Part shown: positions 8,302 through 17,339 of the stretch, piece after piece
How positions within the stretch are numbered: position 1 is the first letter of the stretch
How the letters are laid out: the number at the start of each line of letters is the position of its first letter
Origin: a virus
Length of the DNA stretch: 34,194 bases
Virus record (IMG/VR): IMGVR_UViG_3300047409_000298
Coordinates: 1 to 34,194 of that record
Strand: one strand, 5' to 3'
The notes under the pieces: model-generated
Database searches by the model: none
What the model was told of the DNA's origin: nothing
Seen by the model: only the letters and a program-made list of their open reading frames with translations
Program-made: the position numbers and the translations under genes

Positions 8302-8733
8302 ATGCCAACCCTGAAGATCGAGGGTGTACCGCCGCTTGACGGCGACTACGACCTCGACATCACGACGTTCACGAACCGGGAGCTCCACATCATCAAGCAG
8401 GAGTCCGGAGTGCGTGCTGGGGAACTCGAGGAGGCGTTCTCCGCCGGCGACAACGACCTGCTGGTGGCGATCACGCTGATCATTCTTCGCCGCGCCGAGA
8501 AGGGCGAACCGGCCCAGCTCCGTGACATGATCTGGGACGCCGCCGCCGGAGCGGTTCAGATCGACCTGACCGACGCCGAGAAAGCCGAGGAGGATGAGCA
8601 GGTCGTCCCCCCGGCGAGCGAGCCAGAAGAAACAAGCGAGCCCGTGACGTCTCCCGATCCTTCTGGCTCCGATTCACCGTCCGATTCGGACCCGCTAGCG
8701 AACGGCCGGAGTCGTATTGGGATCCAGGTATAG
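8302..8733 (+). CDS. Tail assembly chaperone (gpG-like)
   Basis: AAGGAG precedes ATG 8302. Residues 1-95 carry the chaperone-like part, with TTFTNRELHIIKQESGVRAG and VAITLIILRRAEKGEP as helical segments. After about residue 103 the zero frame turns into an acidic Ser/Pro/Asp low-complexity tail. Its position directly upstream of the tape measure gene is diagnostic. It is translated alone and, by -1 frameshift, as a longer gpG-T product. Confidence 0.85.
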   Translation: MPTLKIEGVPPLDGDYDLDITTFTNRELHIIKQESGVRAGELEEAFSAGDNDLLVAITLIILRRAEKGEPAQLRDMIWDAAAGAVQIDLTDAEKAEEDEQVVPPASEPEETSEPVTSPDPSGSDSPSDSDPLANGRSRIGIQV

Positions 8734-8831
8734 CCCACTGGTTCCATCTGCGGCCCTGCGACATCGGCGACCTGACACCCGCACAGCTGCTCGCGTGCGC
8801 GGACTCGATCGCGGACGCCTCCAAGGGATGA
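8302..8831 (+). CDS. Tail assembly chaperone gpG-T, -1 frameshift product
   Basis: A slippery heptamer C CCC CCG (8607-8613), in the correct register of the gpG frame, lies just after a stop in the -1 frame (8595-8597). From there the -1 frame is open to TGA 8829-8831 and encodes WDPGIAHWFHLRPCDIGDLT and LLACADSIADASKG, the kind of segment found in gpT extensions. Joining 8302-8613 with 8613-8831 gives 176 residues. The fusion is thought to recruit the tape measure protein to the growing tail. The exact slip site is inferred; the two overlapping frames are visible. Confidence 0.75.
8607..8613 (+). promoter_or_regulatory. Putative -1 ribosomal slippery site CCCCCCG
   Basis: The zero-frame codons are CCC CCG preceded by C, giving the X XXY YYZ form. 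After a slip, both tRNAs can re-pair on CCC CCC. No other heptamer of that form was seen between the -1 stop at 8595 and the gpG stop at 8731. Confidence 0.65.
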
Positions 8832-8834
8832 CGC

Positions 8835-11800
8835 TTGGCTAAAGCACTCGAAGTTCTGATCATCGGCAAGGCCGAGAAGTACGTTGACTCGCTGAAGGAG
8901 TCGGAGCACGCGACCAGCAAGTTCGGCTCCGGCTTCAAGAAGATGGGGGTGGCTGCGGCGGCCGGTGGCGTGGCTGTAGCCGCTGTCGCCGTCGAGATCG
9001 GCAAGAAAACTCTCGAGGCTGCGATCTCGGCGCAGGAGGCAAACGACAAACTCACGCAGTCGTTCAAGAACCAGGGCCTCGCGATGAACGCCACCTCGCC
9101 GGCGGTGTTGAAACTCGAGCAGGCGTCGCGGGAGCTCGGCTTCTCGAACAACGACACCCGCGAGGGTCTGACCAAGCTAGTCAACTCGGGGAAGTCGTAC
9201 AAGGACAGCGTCAGCGAGATCACAGTGGCCCAGGATCTGGCCAGGGTGAAGGGCATATCGCTCGGCGACGCGACCTCTGGGCTGATCAAACTTCAGACTG
9301 GGGCGACCCGCGCCGCGAAGGAGTACGGCATCGTCCTGCCGCCCGTCACGACGGCGCAGGACAAGCTGAAGGCGTCGAAGGTGGATCTGACGACGCAGGC
9401 GGGGAAGGAGCTGCTCGCACACGCGAAAATCCAGGACAAGCTCGCGACCGGGCAGGCGTATTACGACGCCCTCTCCGGGAAGGTGAAAGACCAGGGCAAG
9501 GTGTTCTCCGAGTCGGCGGAAGGCGGGATGGCGAAGTTCCACGCGTCGCTCGGCAACATCGAGGAGACGATCGGCGCGAAGCTGCTGCCCTCGTTCTCCA
9601 CGGCCATCCAGGGCGTCGACAAGTTCCTGAACTTCGTGACGGGTGCGGGGAGCGCGTCGGACAAGTTCAAGACGGCGCTCGAGAAGATGGGGTTGAGCAG
9701 CACCCAGGCGGGCGAAGTGGTGAAGCGGGCCGGCGAGATTATCCACGAGACGATCGTGAAGATCAAGGAGATCGTGACAGGGACGCTCGACTTCCTCTCC
9801 GACTTCTGGAAGCGGTGGGGAGACACGATCAAACAGGTGGTCGGGATCGCATTCGACTTCATCAGCGGGACGATCCGTAACGCGTTCCAAGTGATCAAGG
9901 GCATCTTCGAGGTGTTCCACGGGCTGTTGACCGGCGACTGGTCGCAGCTCTGGAAGGGACTCAAGGACATCTTCGGAGGGATCTCGGCGCAGATCGTCAA
10001 CGTGGTGAAGACATGGTGGAGTCTGGTTGAGGTGGAGTTCCGGGTGGCGTGGAGCCTGCTCGAAAAACTCGCGTTGGATATTGCGGCGGCGATCGTTGAA
10101 CCGTTCTCTCATCTCCCCGGCAAACTCGGCCACTGGGCACGCGCAGCCAAGGACGGGATCCAGGAGGAGTTGAACAAGGTCAACGCGAAGACCGCCGCGG
10201 ACAAGATCATCGCCGACCTCAACACCGACCGCGTCCACAAAGCAGGAGTAAGCCTCGGCCGGTCGCTCATGTCCGGGCTCGCATCCGGTATCGGCAAGGA
10301 GGAAGGCGAAGCGATGGTCGCGAGCGCCCTCGCGATCGACAAGGTGATCGCGTCGGCTCACGCGGCAGCAGGGAAGCCGAACTCGCCCGCCCCTGCGACG
10401 ATCCCGCTCGGCAAGTCGCTGTTCGAGGGGGTCGCCGCGGGTATCGACAAGGGCGTGAGTGTGGCGATGGCGGCTGCGGCACGCGGCATGGACGCAACCG
10501 TGAAGACGCTGTCGTCGTCTGCTGTCAAGGCGCTCGGGAACGCCGGCTCGGCGATTATCGCTGCCGCGAAGAAAGTCGGCGTCGACGCACGGGCCGCGCT
10601 CGCCGTCGCGATGACCGAGGGCGGCACGTCGTTCGGCGCCGTCGGCGACAAGGGCACGTCGTTCGGGCCGTTCCAGCTCCACATCGGCGGCGCCAACCCC
10701 TACGGGGATCCGGCGAAGGCGGCGGCGTTCGCGAACTCGATCAAGGGGATCGCCTATGCGCTCCGGCTGATGTCCGAGGCCGGGGCTAAAGGCAAGTCCG
10801 GGTTCGACGCGATCAGCGAGATCGTTCGGAACTTCGAGAAGCCTGCCGACCCGTCCGGTGAGATCAGGAAGGCGATCGCGTACTACAAGACGCTTCCCGC
10901 GGAGATCGGCAAGGCGTCTGTGGATGCCGCGGTCATGACCGGCGCACAGGTTAAGGCGGCGGTGACGAAGGCCGGCGCTGACCTTGCGCGGGACACGGAG
11001 GCGCAGATCAAGGCGCAGCTGAAGAAGATCGGTGACGCCAAGGCGACGTTTTCTACCGCGTTCGGAGAGCTCGCCAACGCCGCTCTTGCCGCGTTCGACG
11101 CGAAGATGGCCGCGTGGAAGCCGCCGTCGGGAACGCTGCTCGACGCGTACAAGTTGCAGGATCAGATCACACAGTTGACCGCGGGTCTGGGCCCGGCGGT
11201 GACGACTGCGCAGTCCCGTCTCGCTGCGGCGTTCTCGAGCGGGAACAAGGAGGCGATCGACCAGGCGCAGAACGACCTGAACGCGGCGCTGACGAACTCG
11301 TACAACGCGGTCGACTTCAACACGACGAACATGCTGAACGCCGCCCAGGCGACGCTGGCGCAGGCGCAGGCGGAAGGCGACCCCGACAAGATCGCGACAG
11401 CGCAGGCCGCGTACGACCAGGCGCTAACCGACCGGACGGCAGCTCTCAACCAGAACCAGATCGACCAGCGGGCGCTGATCGAGCAGAACCTCCAATGGCG
11501 GGCTGACGCGGAGCAGCGCACCCATGACGCGATCGCCGCGAAGCAACGCGAAGGGTTGGCGAAGCAGCTAGCCCAACTCCAGACGTGGCTGTTGAAGCAT
11601 CCGGCGGAGTGGGCGAAGATGGCCGGGAAGGTTCAGGGCGTCCTCGGCAAGTACAACATCCAACTTCAAGACGCGGGGCACGCGTGGGCGGACAAGTTCG
11701 CAGCCGGCGTCACAGCCGGCATCCCCGCCGCCGTGAAAGCCGCCCACGCTCTCGCTGCCGCCGTCGCCGCCGTCCTGCCATCGAAGAAGTCTCCGCTCCG

Positions 11801-12083
11801 GCCCGCCAAGGAAGGACCGCTTGCGTTCCACCCCTACGAGATGGGGAAGGAATGGGCGAGCAGCCTCGGCTCCGGGCTCGCCGCCGGCGGCATCCAAGGA
11901 GCGATGGGAACGATGGCAGCCCGGCCCACCGCCGCCCTCGGCACATCCGGCGGCGGCGGCACCACCACCGTCCACGTCCACGTCGCCGGCACCGTCGTCT
12001 CCGAGAACCAGCTCGTCGAGGCGGTCTACCGTGGCCTGGTTCGTAAGTCTCGTCGGAACGCCGGCAACCTCGGGCTCGCCTGA
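8835..12083 (+). CDS. Tape measure protein with embedded lysozyme-like domain
   Basis: At 1082 residues this is the longest gene. It sets tail length and is ejected ahead of the DNA. The N-terminus is alpha-helical with an Ala/Val-rich hydrophobic stretch at about 38-52. A further hydrophobic/amphipathic region lies near 310-420. A transglycosylase-like module follows near 580-695, with a likely catalytic Glu in AMTEGG (E595) and the GPFQLHIGG substrate-site motif. Ala/Gln-rich coiled coil covers about 700-930. The start is TTG 8835, three bases after the gpT stop, with AAGGGA upstream. The wall-cutting domain probably helps local peptidoglycan opening during infection. The end overlaps the next ATG by one base. 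Confidence 0.93.
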   Translation: MAKALEVLIIGKAEKYVDSLKESEHATSKFGSGFKKMGVAAAAGGVAVAAVAVEIGKKTLEAAISAQEANDKLTQSFKNQGLAMNATSPAVLKLEQASRELGFSNNDTREGLTKLVNSGKSYKDSVSEITVAQDLARVKGISLGDATSGLIKLQTGATRAAKEYGIVLPPVTTAQDKLKASKVDLTTQAGKELLAHAKIQDKLATGQAYYDALSGKVKDQGKVFSESAEGGMAKFHASLGNIEETIGAKLLPSFSTAIQGVDKFLNFVTGAGSASDKFKTALEKMGLSSTQAGEVVKRAGEIIHETIVKIKEIVTGTLDFLSDFWKRWGDTIKQVVGIAFDFISGTIRNAFQVIKGIFEVFHGLLTGDWSQLWKGLKDIFGGISAQIVNVVKTWWSLVEVEFRVAWSLLEKLALDIAAAIVEPFSHLPGKLGHWARAAKDGIQEELNKVNAKTAADKIIADLNTDRVHKAGVSLGRSLMSGLASGIGKEEGEAMVASALAIDKVIASAHAAAGKPNSPAPATIPLGKSLFEGVAAGIDKGVSVAMAAAARGMDATVKTLSSSAVKALGNAGSAIIAAAKKVGVDARAALAVAMTEGGTSFGAVGDKGTSFGPFQLHIGGANPYGDPAKAAAFANSIKGIAYALRLMSEAGAKGKSGFDAISEIVRNFEKPADPSGEIRKAIAYYKTLPAEIGKASVDAAVMTGAQVKAAVTKAGADLARDTEAQIKAQLKKIGDAKATFSTAFGELANAALAAFDAKMAAWKPPSGTLLDAYKLQDQITQLTAGLGPAVTTAQSRLAAAFSSGNKEAIDQAQNDLNAALTNSYNAVDFNTTNMLNAAQATLAQAQAEGDPDKIATAQAAYDQALTDRTAALNQNQIDQRALIEQNLQWRADAEQRTHDAIAAKQREGLAKQLAQLQTWLLKHPAEWAKMAGKVQGVLGKYNIQLQDAGHAWADKFAAGVTAGIPAAVKAAHALAAAVAAVLPSKKSPLRPAKEGPLAFHPYEMGKEWASSLGSGLAAGGIQGAMGTMAARPTAALGTSGGGGTTTVHVHVAGTVVSENQLVEAVYRGLVRKSRRNAGNLGLA

Positions 12084-12460
12084 TGACGATTAGTGACTTC
12101 GCCGAGGCGAAGATCCTCGACGCGGTGTTTCGGAACGTCAGCCTCGCCGTCGCTGCGAACTACGTGAAGCTCCATATCGGCGACCCGGGGGAGGCTGGGA
12201 CGGCGAACGCGTCGGCGAGCACGACTCGGAAGGTGGCGTCGTGGGCTGCCGCCTCGAGCGGGTCGATCGCGACGAACGCGGCGCTGACGTGGAGCGGTGC
12301 CGACCTCACGGCGGTTGAGACGCTGACGCATATCAGCGTCTGGGACGCTTCCACGGCCGGCAACCATCTCTGGAACGGCCCGCTCGACATCCCCTACAAC
12401 GTCGCTATCGGCGACACGTTGACCATCCCGTCGGGGCTTATCGTCTGCTCGCTCGACTAG
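12083..12460 (+). CDS. Minor tail / fibre-type structural protein (125 aa)
   Basis: The product has the pattern of a small phage tail protein family: FAEAKILDAVFRN, YVKLHIGDPGEAGT, TRKVASWAAASSGS, and the ending TLTHISVWDASTAGNHLW. ATG 12083 overlaps the tape measure stop (TGATG). It is probably part of the tail tip. It is followed with no gap by the minor tail protein gene. Confidence 0.8.
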   Translation: MTISDFAEAKILDAVFRNVSLAVAANYVKLHIGDPGEAGTANASASTTRKVASWAAASSGSIATNAALTWSGADLTAVETLTHISVWDASTAGNHLWNGPLDIPYNVAIGDTLTIPSGLIVCSLD

Positions 12461-13822
12461 ATGGCTGTCACCGAGATCCAGTCCGGCAACAACTCTGGGT
12501 CGAGCACGAGCGCGTCTCTGACGTTGGCGGCCGCGCCGACAGTGGGGAACCTGCTCGTCGTGTACGTCGGCTGCACCATCGTGGCCGGTGACGTAACGAT
12601 CACGATGCCGGTGGGGTGGACGCAACTCCAGACCAAGGTGACCGCCACCAAGGTCAGACAGACGTCGTTCTACAAGAACGCCGGGGCGAGCGAATCCGCG
12701 ACGATCACCGCCACTTTGACCGCGGCCCGCGCCTGGTCTGTCTGCGTCGTTGAAGCCCACTCCACGAGCGCCGGCGGCTGGACCGTCGACAAGCAGGCGA
12801 GCAACAACGGGTCGAGCACGTCGCCGTCGTCGGGCACGACCGCAACAACAACGCAGGCGGAGGAATACTGGACGGCCGGGTTCACGAGCGCCATCAACCA
12901 GAACCTGACATCGCCGACCAACTCGTTCACGGTCAAGGAACAGAAACTGTGGGGGAGCGGCGGCCTCGCGATGCTAACCCGGATTGTGGCCGCGACCGCG
13001 ACCGCTTCGACCGGAGGCACTTACGCGAGTTCGGCGGTCTGGGTTGGGACGGTCGACACGTTCAAGGCCGCTGCGGCAACGATCACCGTCGGGGGCGCGG
13101 CCCTCTCCGGCCGCGGCACCCTACGAGCCCGCGCGAACTACGCCACACCGACCCTGTCCGTCCTCGCCGCGTTCGGCTACACCCCCACCTCTCCGGTCCC
13201 CGTCTGGACGGACATCTCCAGCTACGGCCGAACGTTCACATGGCAGCGCGGCAAACAGAACGAGCTCAACCAGCTCCAGGCCGGTACCGCGTCGCTCACC
13301 CTGAAAGACCCCCTGTCCTACTTCGACCCGTCGAACACCGCGTCGCCGTTCTATCCCAACGTCAAACCGGGGCTGCCGATCCGCGCGGTGTTGCTCGTCG
13401 GCTCCACCATGTACCCGCTCTTCTACGGGTTCGCCGAACGGCTGCCGCGCACCGCACGCGTCTCGAGCGTCTACACCGAACGGCAGATCGACCTCACCGA
13501 CGGGTTCGCGCTCCTCGCCTACGCCGGGTTGGGTGGCGCCAGTTTCCCGCAGCAGACCTCTGACCAGCGTGTCTCGGCCGTCCTCGACTACATCGGCTGG
13601 CCGACGCTGCAACGGGTGATCGGCACCGGCTCCGAAACGCTCCAGGATGTTGCGTTCCCCGCCGAGGACACCACCACCGCCCAGGCGCACCTCCAGGCAG
13701 TTGCCGACTCCGAAGACGGGTTGCTGTACGTCGACGGCGCGAACAACGTGGTGTTCGTCGGCCGCGCCGCCCTCGCCGCCCCCCCGTACACCGTGTCCAC
13801 CGTGACCTACTCGGACGTCTGA
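12461..13822 (+). CDS. Minor tail protein, N-terminal half of a split tail-tip protein
   Basis: Residues 1-200 form a Ser/Thr-rich beta-sandwich (APTVGNLLVVYVG, VGWTQLQTK), possibly carbohydrate-binding. From about 240 the sequence is a recognised actinophage minor tail domain: WTDISSYGRTFTWQRGKQNE, GTASLTLKDP, and a segment ending in PNVKPGLPIRAVL, then LYVDGANNVVFVGR. The protein stops at 453 (YTVSTVTYSDV), where related single-chain proteins would continue into a TSLVPSYDL-like segment. That missing segment appears at the end of the next gene. ATG 12461 follows the upstream stop directly. It probably forms the tail tip hub. Confidence 0.83.
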   Translation: MAVTEIQSGNNSGSSTSASLTLAAAPTVGNLLVVYVGCTIVAGDVTITMPVGWTQLQTKVTATKVRQTSFYKNAGASESATITATLTAARAWSVCVVEAHSTSAGGWTVDKQASNNGSSTSPSSGTTATTTQAEEYWTAGFTSAINQNLTSPTNSFTVKEQKLWGSGGLAMLTRIVAATATASTGGTYASSAVWVGTVDTFKAAAATITVGGAALSGRGTLRARANYATPTLSVLAAFGYTPTSPVPVWTDISSYGRTFTWQRGKQNELNQLQAGTASLTLKDPLSYFDPSNTASPFYPNVKPGLPIRAVLLVGSTMYPLFYGFAERLPRTARVSSVYTERQIDLTDGFALLAYAGLGGASFPQQTSDQRVSAVLDYIGWPTLQRVIGTGSETLQDVAFPAEDTTTAQAHLQAVADSEDGLLYVDGANNVVFVGRAALAAPPYTVSTVTYSDV

Positions 13823-15240
13823 TGGCTGGTATCGACGCCAACACCGTCCTCTGCCTCCACTGCGACGGCACGGACGCCTCCACCACGTTCACCGACTCGG
13901 CGCTGACACCGCACACCGTCACCGCGAACGGCGACGCCCAGGTCGACACCGCCCAGTCGGTGTTCGGCGGCGCGTCCGCGCTGTTCGACGGCACCGGCGA
14001 CTACCTCTCAACCCCCGACTCGGCCGACTGGGCGTTCGGCTCCGGCGACTTCACCATCGACCTACGTGTGCGGTTCAACTCGATCGGCTCCGAACGCGGG
14101 TTCGTCAGCCAATACGACGTAGCCGGATCCCAGAAGTCGTTCCGGTTTGAATACAACCCGTTCGTCGCTGGGCTGTTGATCCAGTTGAGCGCGGACGGGT
14201 CAACCCACGCCCTCGACTACCGGCCCGCCTGGTCACCGTCCACGAACACCTGGTACCACGTCGCCCTCGTCAGGAACGGCACCACCATCCACGCCTACAT
14301 CAACGGGACAGAAATCGGTGCGGGCGGCTCCATCGGAGCGTCATCCCTGTTCAACTCCACCCACGCACTACAGGTCGGGATAACCGATTCGGCGAGCTCG
14401 CAGAGCCCAATGAACGGCTGGCTCGACGAAATCCGCGTCTCCAAAGGCATCGCACGGTGGACGAGCAACTTCACCCCACCAGCAGCCGCCTACACCGTCG
14501 ACGCGCCAACCAACAGCGTCGCCCCCGTCGCATCCGGCACCCCCACGGTCGGCCAAACACTCACCACCACGGACGGCACCTGGACGGGCGGCCCGTCGTT
14601 CACCTACCAGTGGCAGCGGGACAACACCGGCGGCGGCAGCTACTCCAACATCGGCAGCGCCACCGCGTCCACCTATGTTCTCGTCAGCGGCGACGCCGGC
14701 TGCAACGTCCGCTGCGTCGTCACCGCAACCAACGCAGGCGGATCCGCCTCAGCGAACTCGAACGCGCTCGGCCTGGTCGCCGCCGGTGCGGCCACGTTCA
14801 CCTACACCAGCCTCGTCCCCTCCTACGACCTCGACAACGTCTTCAACAGGTGGACCGTCACCCGCGACAACGGCAGCCCCCAAACCAGCGAAGACACCAC
14901 CTCCCAAACCAAGTACTTCCTCCGGGCAAAACAAACCCAGACGCTCGTCTCCGACGACACCGCCGCCCTCGCCCAAGCCGCACGGAAGATCGCCAAGTTC
15001 AAAGACCCGCTGAACCGGGTCGAGTCGGTGACGATCATGCCGCTCCAATCCCTGACGAACACCGCCCAGATCGACGCCGGGTTCGCACGCCAACTCGGCG
15101 ACCGCATCACCATCAAAGAAACCCCCCCAGGGTTCGCGGGCGTCCAGACGAACGACTACGTCATCCAGCAGATCAGCGGCCAGGTCAACACCGGGCCGAT
15201 CACGTCGGCGACGCTGACGTTCAGCGTCTGGCCCCCCTAA
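13822..15240 (+). CDS. Minor tail protein with LamG and Ig-like domains plus the C-terminal half of the split tail protein
   Basis: Residues 1-225 are a LamG/concanavalin-like lectin domain (VLCLHCDGTDASTTFTDSA, WAFGSGDFTIDLRVRF, WLDEIRVSKGIARW). Residues about 230-315 are an Ig-like repeat (GTPTVGQTLTTTDGTWTGGP, FTYQWQRDNTGGGSYSNIG). From about 325 comes the missing tail domain half: FTYTSLVPSYDLDNVFNRWT, KFKDPLNRVESVTIMPL, and a C-terminus ending in SATLTFSVWPP. ATG 13822 overlaps the upstream stop (TGATG). The LamG/Ig part probably binds host surface sugar. The break falls inside one conserved domain, so the two proteins presumably assemble together. Confidence 0.83.
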   Translation: MAGIDANTVLCLHCDGTDASTTFTDSALTPHTVTANGDAQVDTAQSVFGGASALFDGTGDYLSTPDSADWAFGSGDFTIDLRVRFNSIGSERGFVSQYDVAGSQKSFRFEYNPFVAGLLIQLSADGSTHALDYRPAWSPSTNTWYHVALVRNGTTIHAYINGTEIGAGGSIGASSLFNSTHALQVGITDSASSQSPMNGWLDEIRVSKGIARWTSNFTPPAAAYTVDAPTNSVAPVASGTPTVGQTLTTTDGTWTGGPSFTYQWQRDNTGGGSYSNIGSATASTYVLVSGDAGCNVRCVVTATNAGGSASANSNALGLVAAGAATFTYTSLVPSYDLDNVFNRWTVTRDNGSPQTSEDTTSQTKYFLRAKQTQTLVSDDTAALAQAARKIAKFKDPLNRVESVTIMPLQSLTNTAQIDAGFARQLGDRITIKETPPGFAGVQTNDYVIQQISGQVNTGPITSATLTFSVWPP

Positions 15241-15260
15241 CACACCGACAAGGACACCTG

Positions 15261-15998
15261 ATGCCCACAACAGCCCCCTTCGTGAGGCGGCTTTACCCAC
15301 CCTCGTCTCCGAACAAGTCCGAAGGCGACACCGACGTCCTCGCCGTCAAACGCGCCATCAGCCGCGCCGGCTACTGGACATGGCAGGAGTTCAACCAGGA
15401 CTACACCGAGCTGTTCTCCCACGCTGTTGCGAACTTTCGGAAGAAGCACGGCATGACCGCCTCGCAGATTTACAACGAGGACGTCCACAAGCTGCTCGTC
15501 GCGGCGAAGGCGGTATCCCCGCACGAGGGGGAGCCGGCGTTCGACCGGATCGCCATCCAGTACATGCAGGAGGCGTACGACCGGCGGGTGAAAAGCCCGG
15601 AGCAGTCGAACGCCGAAGCACTCTACGACTACTGCAAGCTTTTCAGCGGCCCGTACGTGTGGGGAGGCGAGCACGACGGCACCGTCGCCGACGACAACCC
15701 CGCGAGCGGGTTCGACTGCTCGAGCTCCTGCTCGGCGGCGCTCGGCCATGTCGGTCTGCTCGGCTCGACGATGGCGCACGTGTCAGGCTGGTTCGAGTGG
15801 TGGGGCTCACCCGGCCGGGGCCGCTACTTCACCGTCCACGCCGCATCCGACCACGTCTGGATCGAGTTCACGATCCCCGGCCTGAAGTGGGCCCGCTTCG
15901 ACACGTCGCCGAAAGGCGACGGCCCTCGGGGGCCGCGGGTGCGTTACTCGGTGAGGGACATGAACAGGTTCGTCAGCCGACACTGGACGGGCTACTGA
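15261..15998 (+). CDS. NlpC/P60-type peptidoglycan endopeptidase (endolysin or tail lysin)
   Basis: The 245-residue protein has an N-terminal helical region (residues 25-70) resembling a small peptidoglycan-binding module (DVLAVKRAISRAGY). The NlpC/P60-like domain covers about 125-245, with FSGPYVWGGEHDG, the catalytic Cys in GFDCSSSC (C153), and the catalytic His in SDHVWIEF (H198). It likely cuts the peptide stems of host peptidoglycan. I start it at ATG 15261 because the upstream extension is an Arg-rich shadow of the tail gene. It is followed by TGATG coupling to a second hydrolase, so this is most likely the start of the lysis cassette. Confidence 0.85.
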   Translation: MPTTAPFVRRLYPPSSPNKSEGDTDVLAVKRAISRAGYWTWQEFNQDYTELFSHAVANFRKKHGMTASQIYNEDVHKLLVAAKAVSPHEGEPAFDRIAIQYMQEAYDRRVKSPEQSNAEALYDYCKLFSGPYVWGGEHDGTVADDNPASGFDCSSSCSAALGHVGLLGSTMAHVSGWFEWWGSPGRGRYFTVHAASDHVWIEFTIPGLKWARFDTSPKGDGPRGPRVRYSVRDMNRFVSRHWTGY

Positions 15999-16603
15999 TG
16001 GGCGAACTGCTCGGCCATCAGCTCCAACCTCGGGAGATCGCAGCTCTCGCGTACGACGCCGGCTGGCAGGACGCCGAGGTGCTGCTTGTCGCCGTGTGCG
16101 TCTGCCTCGCTGAGTCGCAGGGGTTCACGAAGGCGATCAACGTCAACCCGGACGGGAGCCGTGACCGCGGCCCGTGGCAGCTAAACGACATCCACAAGCA
16201 CATCACGGACGAGATCGCGTACGACCCGAAGCGTGCGACTGCGGAGGCGTTCAAGCTGTACGTGGCCCGCTCGAGCAGCTTCGAGGACTGGGCGGCGTAC
16301 ACGTCCGGCGTTTATCTGCACGACTCCTACCTCGGCCGCGCCTGCGTCGGCGTGGCGAACTTCCTCGGAGAACGGTTCCTCGCCGCCCCCGTCCCCGACC
16401 ACCCGGACGGAACACCGTACGTCCACAAGTTCAAGACACCTATAGCCAACTACCAGTTCCGCCTCTCCGGTGTTCTCGGCCACCTCGACCGGGCCCGCCA
16501 CCAGCTCGGCTGGCAGGCGGTAGGGAAGCTGACAGTGGGGGCGGTGCAGCAGGAGTTGGCGGCGGGCGACCGGGTCGCGAAGGCGACGCTCCCGGAAACA
16601 TGA
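15998..16603 (+). CDS. Lysozyme-like transglycosylase
   Basis: The 201-residue protein carries the lysozyme-superfamily pattern: VCLAESQGF with the probable catalytic Glu (E39), DRGPWQLNDIHK, and helices matching the rest of the small domain (YDPKRATAEAFKLYVARSS). It would cut glycan strands of peptidoglycan. ATG 15998 overlaps the stop of the peptidase gene, and the two probably act together at lysis. No signal peptide is visible, so release would depend on a holin. The C-terminal part (about 125-201) has no recognised domain and may bind the wall. Confidence 0.82.
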   Translation: MGELLGHQLQPREIAALAYDAGWQDAEVLLVAVCVCLAESQGFTKAINVNPDGSRDRGPWQLNDIHKHITDEIAYDPKRATAEAFKLYVARSSSFEDWAAYTSGVYLHDSYLGRACVGVANFLGERFLAAPVPDHPDGTPYVHKFKTPIANYQFRLSGVLGHLDRARHQLGWQAVGKLTVGAVQQELAAGDRVAKATLPET

Positions 16604-17250
16604 GCAATTCTCCCCACTCTGGCGGGTCGGAAGGGCCGAGCACCGACCGCTACAACGACCCCGTCATCGACCCAACCAAGAACGTTCTTCAGCTCGTCGA
16701 GGCGGCGATGAAACGCGTCGACGACCTCAGCACGGCGATGGTGAGACGCCAGGACGACCTCCGCGAGGCGGCGTCCCGGCATAGCTCCGAGATGGCGGCG
16801 CTCCGCGCCGAATACCAGGCCGAGCTCCGGCAGGCCGAAACCGAACGGATCAACGCGATCCGCGCAGTCGACGTGGCGGCGGTTCAGCAGGCGTCGTCGG
16901 TGCAGGAAACACGGGCGACCGCCCTTGCAGCCCAGGTAGCCGCATCAGCCGAGGCGATGCGGAACCAGGTGCAGGCCGCCGCGACCGCGGCCGCAACGTC
17001 TCTGGCGGCAGCCCTCGAACCGGTCCAGAAAGACATTGCGGATCTCAGACGCGCCCAGTACGAAGCGCAAGGCGTGAAAGCCCAGACGACGGACGCGCGG
17101 GCCGGTGTGAGCAACGCCACAGCGATCATCGGCGCGGTCGTCGCGATCATCACCATCTCGCTCGTCCTGTTCCTCGGCCCCCGCTCCAAGACGACAACAC
17201 CCGAGGTCGTCGTCCCGCCGACCGTGACCGTCACCACACCCGCCCCGTAA
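16600..17250 (+). CDS. Coiled-coil protein with C-terminal membrane anchor, lysis-region
   Basis: The 216-residue protein has a long charged/Ala-rich coiled coil (about 25-160: RQDDLREAASRHSSEM, ELRQAETERINAIRAVD) followed by one hydrophobic segment (about 172-192, AIIGAVVAIITISLVLFLG) and a short Thr/Pro/Val tail. Proteins of this type are frequent beside phage endolysins; I infer a holin-accessory or spanin-like role, not proven. ATG 16600 overlaps the lysozyme stop. The gene ends just before a good ribosome site for a 24-residue membrane peptide. Confidence 0.78.
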   Translation: MSNSPHSGGSEGPSTDRYNDPVIDPTKNVLQLVEAAMKRVDDLSTAMVRRQDDLREAASRHSSEMAALRAEYQAELRQAETERINAIRAVDVAAVQQASSVQETRATALAAQVAASAEAMRNQVQAAATAAATSLAAALEPVQKDIADLRRAQYEAQGVKAQTTDARAGVSNATAIIGAVVAIITISLVLFLGPRSKTTTPEVVVPPTVTVTTPAP

Positions 17251-17260
17251 GGAGGCCCGC

Positions 17261-17335
17261 TTGCCCATCTGGGAAGTCGTACTGATCGTGCTCGGAATCA
17301 TCGCGCTTTCACTGTTCATCATCGGACGGAGGTAA
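17261..17335 (+). CDS. 24-residue single-pass membrane peptide
   Basis: TTG 17261 is preceded by TAAGGAGG (ribosome site 17251-17255, spacing 5). The peptide MPIWEVVLIVLGIIALSLFI plus IGRR is one membrane helix with a positive C-terminal end. It lies between the coiled-coil membrane protein and the holin-like gene and carries the latter's ribosome site (GGAGG 17328-17332) at its end. A lysis-timing or holin-partner role is plausible from context. Its tiny size makes the call uncertain, but spacing and composition are gene-like. Confidence 0.6.
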   Translation: MPIWEVVLIVLGIIALSLFIIGRR

Positions 17336-17339
17336 CACC

